DNA of 64,000 nt from the NCBI RefSeq assembly GCF_009469615.1, contig NZ_SSXX01000009.1:1-64000 (forward strand), in the 5' to 3' direction. Position numbers and translations under genes: made by a program. Positions within the stretch are counted from its first letter, which is position 1. Each line of letters starts with the position of its first letter. This DNA is from Dechloromonas sp. H13. Its GTDB lineage: Bacteria; Pseudomonadota; Gammaproteobacteria; Burkholderiales; Rhodocyclaceae. A model generated the notes under the pieces. It worked only from the letters and a program-made list of their open reading frames with translations, was not told the origin of the DNA and did no database searches. Shown in pieces: positions 17,997 to 26,078 of this stretch.

Positions 17997-18052
17997 CGAT
18001 ATCTCCTTGGCGACGTTCTTCTGTGGGTGCGGGGCAGCGACAATCTGACTCA

Positions 18053-18094
18053 ACGATACTTATATGGTTCAAAAAAGTCAAACAAAAGTATCGT
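18053..18094. promoter_or_regulatory. Inverted repeat over the paaN promoter, candidate repressor operator
   Basis: ACGATACTT (18053-18061) and AAGTATCGT (18086-18094) form a perfect 9-bp inverted repeat with a 24-bp spacer. On the minus strand a candidate -10 TATAAG (18064-18059) overlaps one arm and a weak -35 (TTGTTT, 18085-18080) abuts the other. A related ACGTATCAT (18281-18289) overlaps the plus-strand -10. This fits one regulator repressing both divergent operons. Confidence 0.5.
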
Positions 18095-18262
18095 AAAAAT
18101 TGTGTCGTTTTGATGTTACGAATAACAAAACAGATTGTGAAAAACAAAAAAATAACAATTAAAACAATGCAATAAATGTTAAAAATATGATGATAGTTCT
18201 ACCAGTTCTGAAATGAAGAATTTGTTACGAACGTGTTTTTTTCAAAAGAGATACAAAAAATG

Positions 18263-18289
18263 TTGACAAACTGTGTTGTAACGTATCAT
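18263..18289 (+). promoter_or_regulatory. Candidate sigma-70 promoter for the diiron-reductase-liv operon
   Basis: TTGACA (18263-18268) and TATCAT (18284-18289) are separated by 15 bp. The stretch 18000-18300 has no gene and is strongly AT-rich. The downstream leader holds a hairpin (CGCCA 18301-18305 with TGGCG 18320-18324, inner CCGG/CCGG) before the GAGGAG ribosome site of the diiron gene. Confidence 0.5.
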
Positions 18290-18364
18290 TATTTGTCCAT
18301 CGCCACCCGGCAGGCCGGATGGCGTTCCAGAACTGATGATGAAACCCGAATCGAGGAGTGAGAC

Positions 18365-19393
18365 ATGGCAAGCAACAAGGAGCGTTTTGCGGACAAGATG
18401 GAGTTCCCGCCGGCAATCGAGCAGCCCAACATCTATCCGCTGTCGTGGAACAGCAAGACCAAGAAGCTGCAGGAAGTCTGGGAAGCAGCGCTGCGCGAGA
18501 ACTGGGACCCGGAGAAGCTGCCCTGGGATACCCTGGACGTGGACAGCTATACGTGGGAAGAGCGCGAGTCGATCGCCTACTGGTGGAGTCTGCTGTCGGT
18601 GTTCGATGCATCGGCCCCTCCGGTGTTCGCCGAAGCGCTGATCAAGACCTATGAGGTGCATGAGGAAGACCCCGTCCGCAAGTGCTTCTTCTCGGTGACC
18701 CGTGACGAGCAGAACCACGAGATCATGTGCGGCCTCGCCATCACCAAGCTGCTCGGCCACCCCGACCCGATCACCTATGTGCCGAAGACCGATCTCGGCC
18801 GCCGCCTGCAGAAGAACGTCAAGTGGCTGTACTTCAACGGCGCCCGCTACTGGAACGGCTACAAGCAGGCGGTGCCCAAGTACGACCTGGCAGTCCTGTT
18901 CAGTTCCTTCCTGATGGGCGAGATCGCTGCCGCCACCATCTTCAAGCAGATGTTCGACAATTCCCGCGAAGCGGTGTTCAAGGAAGGCTTCAAGAACATC
19001 GGCCGCGACGAGGGCCGCCACATGGCGATCTGCATGGCGGTGATGGAACGCGACTATCCGGGCCTCAAGGAGGAGACCAAGGCCGTCGTCACCAAGCAGA
19101 TCCGCGCCGGCTACCTGTTCCTGTCGGCCGTGCTGTTCGAGCCGCCGATGGAATTCTGGGACCTGCCGGAAGACTTCATCGCCAACCAGCGTGAAGGCGA
19201 GGAAGTGGCGCGCGGTGCCGGCTTCGGTATCCCGAGCTACGAAGCCAAGCTGGAGAACTGGAAAAACGCGATGATCAACCTGAAGGGCGTGCTCGACCGC
19301 TACAACATCCCGTTCCCGGCGATTCCGGAAGTCGGCATCACCGGTCAGGAAGTGTCGGAGATCGACATGCAGGACATCATTCCGGTCTTCTAA
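18365..19393 (+). CDS. Uncharacterised ferritin-like diiron oxygenase
   Basis: This 342-residue, mostly helical protein shows a carboxylate-bridged diiron pattern: E115-QN-H118 (RDEQNHE), E186 (LMGEIAAAT) and E216-GR-H219 (RDEGRHM), with an upstream helix Asp/Glu (D81 or E90) as possible first ligand. It resembles the broad R2/AurF-type ferritin-like superfamily, but I cannot assign a named enzyme. The next gene encodes a ferredoxin-NAD(P)H reductase, so the two probably form a two-component oxygenase. The position opposite the paa operon and upstream of livHMGF suggests an aromatic or aryl-acid substrate. GAGGAG precedes the ATG. Confidence 0.75.
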   Translation: MASNKERFADKMEFPPAIEQPNIYPLSWNSKTKKLQEVWEAALRENWDPEKLPWDTLDVDSYTWEERESIAYWWSLLSVFDASAPPVFAEALIKTYEVHEEDPVRKCFFSVTRDEQNHEIMCGLAITKLLGHPDPITYVPKTDLGRRLQKNVKWLYFNGARYWNGYKQAVPKYDLAVLFSSFLMGEIAAATIFKQMFDNSREAVFKEGFKNIGRDEGRHMAICMAVMERDYPGLKEETKAVVTKQIRAGYLFLSAVLFEPPMEFWDLPEDFIANQREGEEVARGAGFGIPSYEAKLENWKNAMINLKGVLDRYNIPFPAIPEVGITGQEVSEIDMQDIIPVF

Positions 19394-19398
19394 GCAGG

Positions 19399-19410
19399 GT
19401 CGACCGCAGC
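19399..19410 (+). repeat. Dispersed motif GTCGACCGCAGC
   Basis: Intergenic copy six bases after the diiron gene stop. One of 13 copies in the window (see findings). Confidence 0.6.
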
Positions 19411-19418
19411 AAGCAGCC

Positions 19419-19444
19419 GGCCGGCGCCTCGTGAGGCGCCGGCC
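19419..19444 (+). other. Intra-operon hairpin after the diiron gene
   Basis: A perfect 12-bp inverted repeat (GGCCGGCGCCTC / GAGGCGCCGGCC, 2-base gap) without a T-tract lies between the diiron and reductase genes. It probably caps the 3' end of the diiron message or partly attenuates read-through, giving more oxygenase than reductase. Confidence 0.5.
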
Positions 19445-19486
19445 TTGCCGCAACAGAGAATCAATCAATACAACAGAGGAAGAGAC

Positions 19487-20536
19487 ATGGCTCGCATCGT
19501 GATGCAACCTTCGGGCAAGGCGGTGGATTGCGCCTATGGCGACACCGTCCTGATGGCGCTGGAAAAGGCCGGCTACGCGCTGCCCAACAACTGCCGCGCC
19601 GGCGCCTGCGGCGAATGCAAGGTCAAGGTCACCGCCGGTCAGTTCGACCAGGGCATGGTGCTCGACATGGCGCTGTCGCAGGACGAGCGCAAGCAGGGCT
19701 ACGGCCTGATGTGCATGGCAAAGCCGATTTCCGAGGAACTGGTCATCGAGTGGGGCACTCTCGATGCCAAGCCGAAACTCTTTCCGCCGCGCGAGGATGC
19801 GCTGTTCGTCGTCATCGACAAGCGCGTCATCGCCGCACGTGTCGTCGAGCTGCGCCTGCGCCCGGTCGGCCAGCCGATCCGCTACTGGCCCGGCCAGTAC
19901 GTGACCATCGGCAATCCGCGCGCCGACATCCCGGCCCGCGCCTACTCGATTTCCAACGCGCCGCGCCCGGACGGCGAGCTGGTGCTGCAGGTCGCCCGCG
20001 CCGACGGCGGTGTGACCAGCAACTGGATCCACGACCAGCTGGCGGTCGGCGAGAACGTCAAGGTTTCCGGCGCCTACGGCACCTTCATCGGCGACCCCTC
20101 GGTCGATACGCCGGTCCTCTGCCTGGCCGCCGGCACCGGCCTGGCACCCGTGCTTTCCCTGGCCGAGGCGGCGCTGCGCCGCGGTTTCAAGAAACCGGTG
20201 ACGATGCTGTTCTCGGCGCGCACCCGCGACGACGTCTACAGCCAGGGCATGATGGCCTGGTGGCGGACCAAGCACCGCAACTTCGACTACAAGATCACGC
20301 TGACCCGCGAGCAGGCCGAAGGCTTTCTCGCCGGCCGCATCGATGTCGTGCTGCCGCAGTTGTTCAAGGATCTGTCGAAGCATACGATCTTCGTCGCCGG
20401 CAGCCCGGAATTCGTCGATACCTGCGTCGCCGCCGCAAAAAAACAGGGCGCGCTGGACGAACTGATCCACACCGAAGGCTTCTTCGCCCAGCAGCAGCCG
20501 GTGGTCGCCGACGCCGACCATTTGTTGCCGGTTTGA
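19487..20536 (+). CDS. Ferredoxin-NAD(P)H reductase, electron donor for a diiron oxygenase
   Basis: This 349-residue protein has an N-terminal plant-type [2Fe-2S] ferredoxin (C36, C41, C44 in NCRAGACGECK; C76 in LMCMAK), then an FAD domain (RAYSIS) and an NAD(P)H domain (LAAGTGLAPVLSL, FVAGSPEFVD). This N-to-C order matches phenol hydroxylase, toluene and methane monooxygenase reductases and is the reverse of PaaE. It likely feeds electrons to the diiron protein encoded just upstream. ATG 19487 follows CAGAGGAAG. Not a PaaE duplicate. Confidence 0.85.
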   Translation: MARIVMQPSGKAVDCAYGDTVLMALEKAGYALPNNCRAGACGECKVKVTAGQFDQGMVLDMALSQDERKQGYGLMCMAKPISEELVIEWGTLDAKPKLFPPREDALFVVIDKRVIAARVVELRLRPVGQPIRYWPGQYVTIGNPRADIPARAYSISNAPRPDGELVLQVARADGGVTSNWIHDQLAVGENVKVSGAYGTFIGDPSVDTPVLCLAAGTGLAPVLSLAEAALRRGFKKPVTMLFSARTRDDVYSQGMMAWWRTKHRNFDYKITLTREQAEGFLAGRIDVVLPQLFKDLSKHTIFVAGSPEFVDTCVAAAKKQGALDELIHTEGFFAQQQPVVADADHLLPV

Positions 20537-20539
20537 GCG

Positions 20540-20551
20540 GTCGACCGCAGC
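20540..20551 (+). repeat. Dispersed motif GTCGACCGCAGC
   Basis: Intergenic copy three bases after the reductase TGA. Confidence 0.6.
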
Positions 20552-20591
20552 CGTGTCAAAGCAGTAGCGAAATAACGATAAAGGAGACGAG

Positions 20592-20627
20592 ATGAACCCC
20601 TTGCACCCACAGAGAAGGAGGGCATGA
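20592..20627 (+). CDS. 11-residue leader peptide overlapping livH start
   Basis: ATG at 20592 follows a strong AAGGAGA ribosome site and encodes MNPLHPQRRRA, stopping at TGA 20625-20627, which overlaps the livH ATG (20624-20626). It ends in Arg-Arg-Arg (AGA AGG AGG), and the same bases supply the livH ribosome site. A ribosome translating it would cover or re-initiate at livH, so it may couple or tune livH translation. No homologue is known to me. Confidence 0.45.
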   Translation: MNPLHPQRRRA

Positions 20628-21502
20628 TGCTGGCCCAGTTCCTGCAATTCCTCTTTTCCGGGATCACGGTCGGCGCCACCTACGCGCTGGCCGCCCTCGG
20701 CTTCACGCTGATCTACAACGCCAGCAACGTCATCAACTTCGCCCAGGGCGAGTTCATCATGCTCGGCGGCATGCTCGCCGTGTTCTTCGCCCAGGCCGGG
20801 CTGCCGCTGCCGGTGGCGCTGCTGCTCGCCATCCTGGTGCCGGCGGTGGTCGGCGTGCTGATCGAGAAGTTCGCCATTGAGCCGGTCAAGGGCGCCGAGA
20901 CGGTGACCCTGATCATCATCACCATCGGCGCCTCGCTGGTCATCCGCGGCCTGGTCGCCGTCACTCTGGGCAAGGGCACGCACAGCCTGCCGGCCTTCTC
21001 CGGCGAAACGCCGATCGACATCCTCGGCGCCACGCTGATACCGCAAAGCCTGTGGGTGCTCGGCGTCACCGCCGTGGTCGTCGTCGCGCTCTGGTACTAC
21101 TTCAACCGCACGTTGCAGGGCAAGGCCATGCTGGCGACCTCCTACAACCGGCTGGCTGCCGAACTGGTCGGCATCAACACCAGCTGGGTGCTGTTCATGA
21201 GCTTCGCCATGTCGGCGGCGCTCGGCGCGCTGGGCGGCATCCTGATCACGCCGATCACCCTCACTTCCTACGATGTCGGCATCATGCTCGGCCTCAAGGG
21301 CTTTGTCGCCGCCGTCCTCGGCGGGCTGGGCAACGGCCTCGGTGCCGTCGTCGGCGGCCTGCTCGTCGGCATTCTGGAGGCGATGGGCGCCGGCTACATC
21401 TCGTCGGCCTACAAGGACGCGATCCCCTTCGTGCTGATCCTCTTCATCCTCTTCTTCATGCCGCGCGGCCTGTTCGGCGGCAAATCGACGGACCGGGTGT
21501 GA
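20624..21502 (+). CDS. livH: LivH-type ABC permease
   Basis: This 292-residue inner-membrane permease has about eight hydrophobic segments and LivH hallmarks: GATYALAALGFTLIYNASNVIN and FAQGEFIMLGGM near the N-terminus, ATSYNRLAAELVGINTSW (ATPase-contact loop) and GLKGFVAAVLGGLGNGLGAV. With LivM it forms the channel of a branched-chain/aromatic acid importer. GAGAAGGAGG precedes the start, and the start overlaps a short leader ORF. Its TGA lies 2 bp before livM. Confidence 0.92.
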   Translation: MMLAQFLQFLFSGITVGATYALAALGFTLIYNASNVINFAQGEFIMLGGMLAVFFAQAGLPLPVALLLAILVPAVVGVLIEKFAIEPVKGAETVTLIIITIGASLVIRGLVAVTLGKGTHSLPAFSGETPIDILGATLIPQSLWVLGVTAVVVVALWYYFNRTLQGKAMLATSYNRLAAELVGINTSWVLFMSFAMSAALGALGGILITPITLTSYDVGIMLGLKGFVAAVLGGLGNGLGAVVGGLLVGILEAMGAGYISSAYKDAIPFVLILFILFFMPRGLFGGKSTDRV

Positions 21503-21504
21503 GC

Positions 21505-22437
21505 ATGAAGAAAAGCGTCTACAACGGCCTCTTCCTGGTCATCGCCATCCTGCTGGTGCTGCCCTTCATCGTGCCCAACAGCTTCTATCTCGACCTCGCC
21601 ATCCGCATGGCGATCAACGCCGTGATCGTCCTCGGGCTCAACCTGCTGATCGGCTTCGCCGGGCAGATCAGCCTCGGCCACGCCGGCTTCCTCGGCATCG
21701 GCGCCTATGCCTCGGCGGTGCTGCCGACCCACTTCGGCTGGCATCCGCTGCTCGCCATGGGGGCGGGAGCGGCGGCGACCGGCATCCTCGCGGCGCTGGT
21801 CGCGCGGCCGATCTTCAAGCTCAAGGGCAACTACCTGGCGATGGCGACCCTCGGGCTCGGCATCATCATCAACATCGCCCTGCGCAACGAGGCGCAATGG
21901 ACCGGCGGGCCGGACGGCATGCCGGTGCCGGCGATGGGTCTCTTCGGCTTCGAACTGAGCAACGACAAGCAGTGGTACTGGGTGGTGGCGATCCTGCTCT
22001 CGGTGTCGGTCTGGGCCTCGCTCAACCTGATCGACTCGCCGTTCGGCCGGGCGCTGCGCGCGCTGCACGGTTCCGAAGTTGCCTCGCAGGTGGTCGGCGT
22101 CGATGTCGTGCGCTACAAGGTGGCGATCTTCGTCCTCTCGGCCGTCTTCGCCAGCCTGATGGGCAGCGTCACGGCGCATTACGTCGGTTTCGTCAGCCCC
22201 AATTTCGCCGACTTCTTCCACTCGATCGAACTGGTCACCATGGTGGTGATCGGCGGCATGGCCTCGGTGTACGGCTCGCTGGTCGGCGCCGTGCTGCTGA
22301 CCGCCTTGCCGCAGGCGCTGGCCACCTTCGAAGGCTGGGAAACGGTGGTCTTCGGCGCCATTCTGATGTTGTCGATGATCTTCCTGCCGCGCGGCCTGGT
22401 GCCGACGCTGGCCGCCAAGTTCGGCAAGGGGGAGTAA
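21505..22437 (+). CDS. livM: LivM-type ABC permease
   Basis: This 310-residue permease has about nine membrane segments and the LivM signature LLIGFAGQISLGHAGFLGIGAY, followed by KLKGNYLAMATLGLGIIINI and SPFGRALRALHGSEVASQVVG (coupling loop). The ATG at 21505 is chosen; the longer open frame upstream overlaps livH. It partners LivH in the imported-acid channel. The gene ends 1 bp before livG. Confidence 0.92.
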   Translation: MKKSVYNGLFLVIAILLVLPFIVPNSFYLDLAIRMAINAVIVLGLNLLIGFAGQISLGHAGFLGIGAYASAVLPTHFGWHPLLAMGAGAAATGILAALVARPIFKLKGNYLAMATLGLGIIINIALRNEAQWTGGPDGMPVPAMGLFGFELSNDKQWYWVVAILLSVSVWASLNLIDSPFGRALRALHGSEVASQVVGVDVVRYKVAIFVLSAVFASLMGSVTAHYVGFVSPNFADFFHSIELVTMVVIGGMASVYGSLVGAVLLTALPQALATFEGWETVVFGAILMLSMIFLPRGLVPTLAAKFGKGE

Positions 22438-22438
22438 C

Positions 22439-23200
22439 ATGAGCCTGCTGCAAGTCAACGACCTCTCGATCCACTTCGGCGGCGTCAAGGCCGTGCAGAA
22501 CGTCAGCTTCACCATCGACGCCGGCATCGTCTATTCGGTGATCGGCCCCAACGGCGCCGGCAAGACGACGCTGTTCAACCTGATCACCGGGGTCTACAAG
22601 CCGACGACGGGCGAAATCCGCCTCGACGGCGAAGGCATCCACGGCAAGTCGCCCAACGAACTGGCGCGGCGCGGCGTCGCCCGCACCTTCCAGAACCTGC
22701 AGATCTGCATGAACATGAGCGCCCGCGAGAACGTCATGGTCGGCGCCCACCTGCGGCTGGACCGCAACCTGGTCAAGGCGGCGCTGCGCTTCCCCGGCCT
22801 CAAGTCGCGCGACCGCGAACTGAGCGAGGAAGCCGCCGAGCTGATGCGCTTCGTCGGCCTCGGGCAGTACGTCGAGGCACGCGCCGATGCGATGTCCTAC
22901 GGGGCACTGAAGCGCCTGGAAATCGCCCGCGCCCTGGCCATGAAGCCGCGCCTGATCTTCCTCGACGAACCGGCCGCCGGCCTCAATCCCAAGGAGACCA
23001 TCGAGGTCGACCACCTGGTGCGCAAGATCGCCGATTCCGGCGTGACGGTGGTGCTCGTCGAGCACGACATGAAGATGGTCATGAACCTCTCCGACCGCAT
23101 CCTCGTCCTCAACTACGGCAAGAAGCTGGCCGAGGGGACGGGCGAGGAAATCAGAAAAAACCCCGATGTGATCGCCGCTTATCTCGGCGCGCACGCCTAA
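22439..23200 (+). CDS. livG: LivG-type ABC transporter ATPase
   Basis: This 253-residue ATPase has Walker A GPNGAGKTTLFN, the Q-loop TFQNLQICMNMSARENVMVG, a signature MSYGALKRLEIARAL in place of canonical LSGGQ (typical for LivG), Walker B LIFLDEPAAGLNP and switch His in LVEHDMKMVM. It energises the importer with the LivF subunit. The start is 1 base after the livM stop. Confidence 0.92.
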   Translation: MSLLQVNDLSIHFGGVKAVQNVSFTIDAGIVYSVIGPNGAGKTTLFNLITGVYKPTTGEIRLDGEGIHGKSPNELARRGVARTFQNLQICMNMSARENVMVGAHLRLDRNLVKAALRFPGLKSRDRELSEEAAELMRFVGLGQYVEARADAMSYGALKRLEIARALAMKPRLIFLDEPAAGLNPKETIEVDHLVRKIADSGVTVVLVEHDMKMVMNLSDRILVLNYGKKLAEGTGEEIRKNPDVIAAYLGAHA

Positions 23201-23212
23201 GAGGTGAACCGC

Positions 23213-24529
<1,317 letters not shown>

Positions 24530-24609
24530 TGGGGGAGGGGCAAGTTAGACGGCAGGAAAGGCGGGAGGCGACTCTTTGCAGCCAATCGAGCTATGAAAAA
24601 GCTGACACT

Positions 24610-24675
24610 TAGAAACGTCCAGTTCAGGGGCGCACTGCCGAAAGGCAGAGCGTCCCCTACAACGCCGAGTTAGCG
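24610..24675 (-). repeat. attC-like site downstream of the HNH gene
   Basis: On the minus strand, just after the HNH stop, a degenerate R'' core CGCTAAC (24675-24669) is followed by arms TCGGCGTT..AGGGGACGC and GCGCCCCT..AACTGGACG around a CTGCC-TTTC-GGCAG hairpin. It ends in GTTTCTA, a decayed form of the GTTRRRY core. The architecture is that of an integron attC site, but both cores deviate. A further core-like GTTAGAC lies at 24546-24552. Confidence 0.45.
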
Positions 24676-24683
24676 ATTATTGG

Positions 24684-25385
24684 TTAGAACTCCTGAAGTT
24701 CTGCAATTGGCTTTTCTCCTTCAATCACCGGAGCATTGGAGGTGAAGAACTTCCACATGACATTTCCCGCGCTCAAGACGCGATCGTAATTGGCGTTATT
24801 CACTTCGTACTCGATGAAGAAGTGGTTCATATTCGGGACAACTTCAATGGTTGCTCCCGGAAAGACTCGTTCAGCAGATTGGGTCTCGAGCATCGTGTAG
24901 CGGGCGTCATCAACGGATGTGTCATATTTGTCAAAGTCTCCAACTTCAACCGGAACGAAGGCAGGAATGAAGATTTGTACTTTCCATCCGTTGTGCGCTT
25001 CCTTCAACGTGTTTGTGTAGTTCACGATGAGCCGATACTTGTGAGCATCAGCGTTACGGGACCGAGCTTTGAAATGGACTTCTAGAAATAGTCCGCGCGG
25101 TTCGTCCGGATGACTTTGGCAGTGAGTCCACCATTGGTCTCGATGCAAGCGTAACTCGTCAGGTGAGTATTTCGTTCCCATCGAATGACGTGGGTTGAAA
25201 TGACCAGCTTCCGCATGACATCTCAGGCAGAGGCAGATAGCGTTTTCGATGGTATTGGGGCCACTGTCTGCCTCTTGCACAATGTGATGAACGTTTACGC
25301 TACGTCCACCAAATTCGTGGCAGACGCAACATCTCCGGTGCGATCTCACTAACGCTTCGTCGCGTACTACACGGGGAAATGGCAT
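24684..25385 (-). CDS. HNH-nuclease-domain protein with unknown C-terminal domain
   Basis: This 233-residue protein has an N-terminal HNH zinc finger: CCVCHEFGG (CxxC), VNVHHIVQEADSG (HH), NAICLCLRCHAEAGHF (CxxC and His), about residues 19-65. The remaining 140 residues match no family I recognise. HNH proteins of this kind are often defence nucleases or cassette-borne genes. It is lower-GC than neighbours and followed by an attC-like site, so it is probably an integron-cassette-derived insertion between livF and the core region. No partner methylase or immunity gene is adjacent. Confidence 0.75.
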   Translation of the reverse strand: MPFPRVVRDEALVRSHRRCCVCHEFGGRSVNVHHIVQEADSGPNTIENAICLCLRCHAEAGHFNPRHSMGTKYSPDELRLHRDQWWTHCQSHPDEPRGLFLEVHFKARSRNADAHKYRLIVNYTNTLKEAHNGWKVQIFIPAFVPVEVGDFDKYDTSVDDARYTMLETQSAERVFPGATIEVVPNMNHFFIEYEVNNANYDRVLSAGNVMWKFFTSNAPVIEGEKPIAELQEF

Positions 25386-25737
25386 AGGTAGGGGCTCGAT
25401 AAATGGGGGGGTGACAGTTATTAAGCGGACCCGCCGGTCCGCCTATGCAAAGTCGACGTGGCACAAGAAAAGCGCCGCAAACCAATTAATTCATATGTGT
25501 TTTCTGGCATATCGCTCGTTTGTCTATTTACGAAAGAAAAGACAGGCGAACAAGTATCTATCCGTACGCCATTTGGCCCAAGGGGTATGTCCGCTCTGCG
25601 ATTTTGAATTGCAAGGAGATCTATTGGCCGATTCTTACCAGATGATGACCAGATTTTCCGAATATTCGTTGTGGGTTAGTCGCTGTCTCAGCATGAAGCG
25701 TATCAGAGCAAAACCGGTTTGCGCTTTTCAACGACGA
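25386..25737. other. AT-rich spacer, no convincing gene
   Basis: Contains a hairpin GCGGACC-CGCC-GGTCCGC around 25425-25445, resembling the imperfect stems of attC sites, and then AT-rich DNA. A 125-codon plus-strand frame (25411-25788) overlaps the DUF3567-like gene on the opposite strand, lacks a ribosome site and shows no domain; I regard it as spurious. Confidence 0.45.
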
Positions 25738-25971
25738 TCAGTGAAAAACGATAGGCTGTGCCCCGTCATCGCAGAGGGAGTCGAGTAGGGCGTCGACGTT
25801 TTCCTCGTTGCGTTCCGCTTCGGGGATTTCTTCCATGGCGTTCTGGAAATGCCGGGCCGACGGCCCCTGCAGGTAGAGAGTGCGCAGGTGGTACTTGTCG
25901 AACAGCTCGAAGCTGTGCTGGGCCGGATAGGCCAGAATCCAGAAATGGTCGCTGCTGTAGATGACGTTCAT
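25738..25971 (-). CDS. Small DUF3567-like protein
   Basis: This 77-residue protein starts MNVIYSSDHFWILAYP and has the layout ...FELFDKYHLRTLYLQGPSA...FQNAMEEIP...VDALLDSL...QPIVFH. The spacing (FDK, FLxG/YLQG, two acidic helices, terminal QPxVxH) matches betaproteobacterial DUF3567. GAGGTG precedes the ATG. Function unknown; cytosolic. Not obviously in an operon. Confidence 0.6.
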   Translation of the reverse strand: MNVIYSSDHFWILAYPAQHSFELFDKYHLRTLYLQGPSARHFQNAMEEIPEAERNEENVDALLDSLCDDGAQPIVFH

Positions 25972-26078
25972 GGCACACCTCGGGGAACCTGTTTCCCGAT
26001 GCCAAGTTACGGCAGTGCCAAATTTTCCCTAAGTAACTATTTCACGCTCGCCGGCAGATTTTGTCGGCGCTCGGCGCC

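Noticed and set aside
18242..21046. 934-codon minus-strand open frame across the diiron and reductase genes
   Set aside because: It is a shadow of high-GC coding DNA. The plus-strand genes have clear domains and ribosome sites, while the antisense product is low-complexity with no recognisable motif.
25411..25788. 125-codon plus-strand ORF
   Set aside because: No ribosome site, no domain, and it overlaps a better-supported minus-strand gene.
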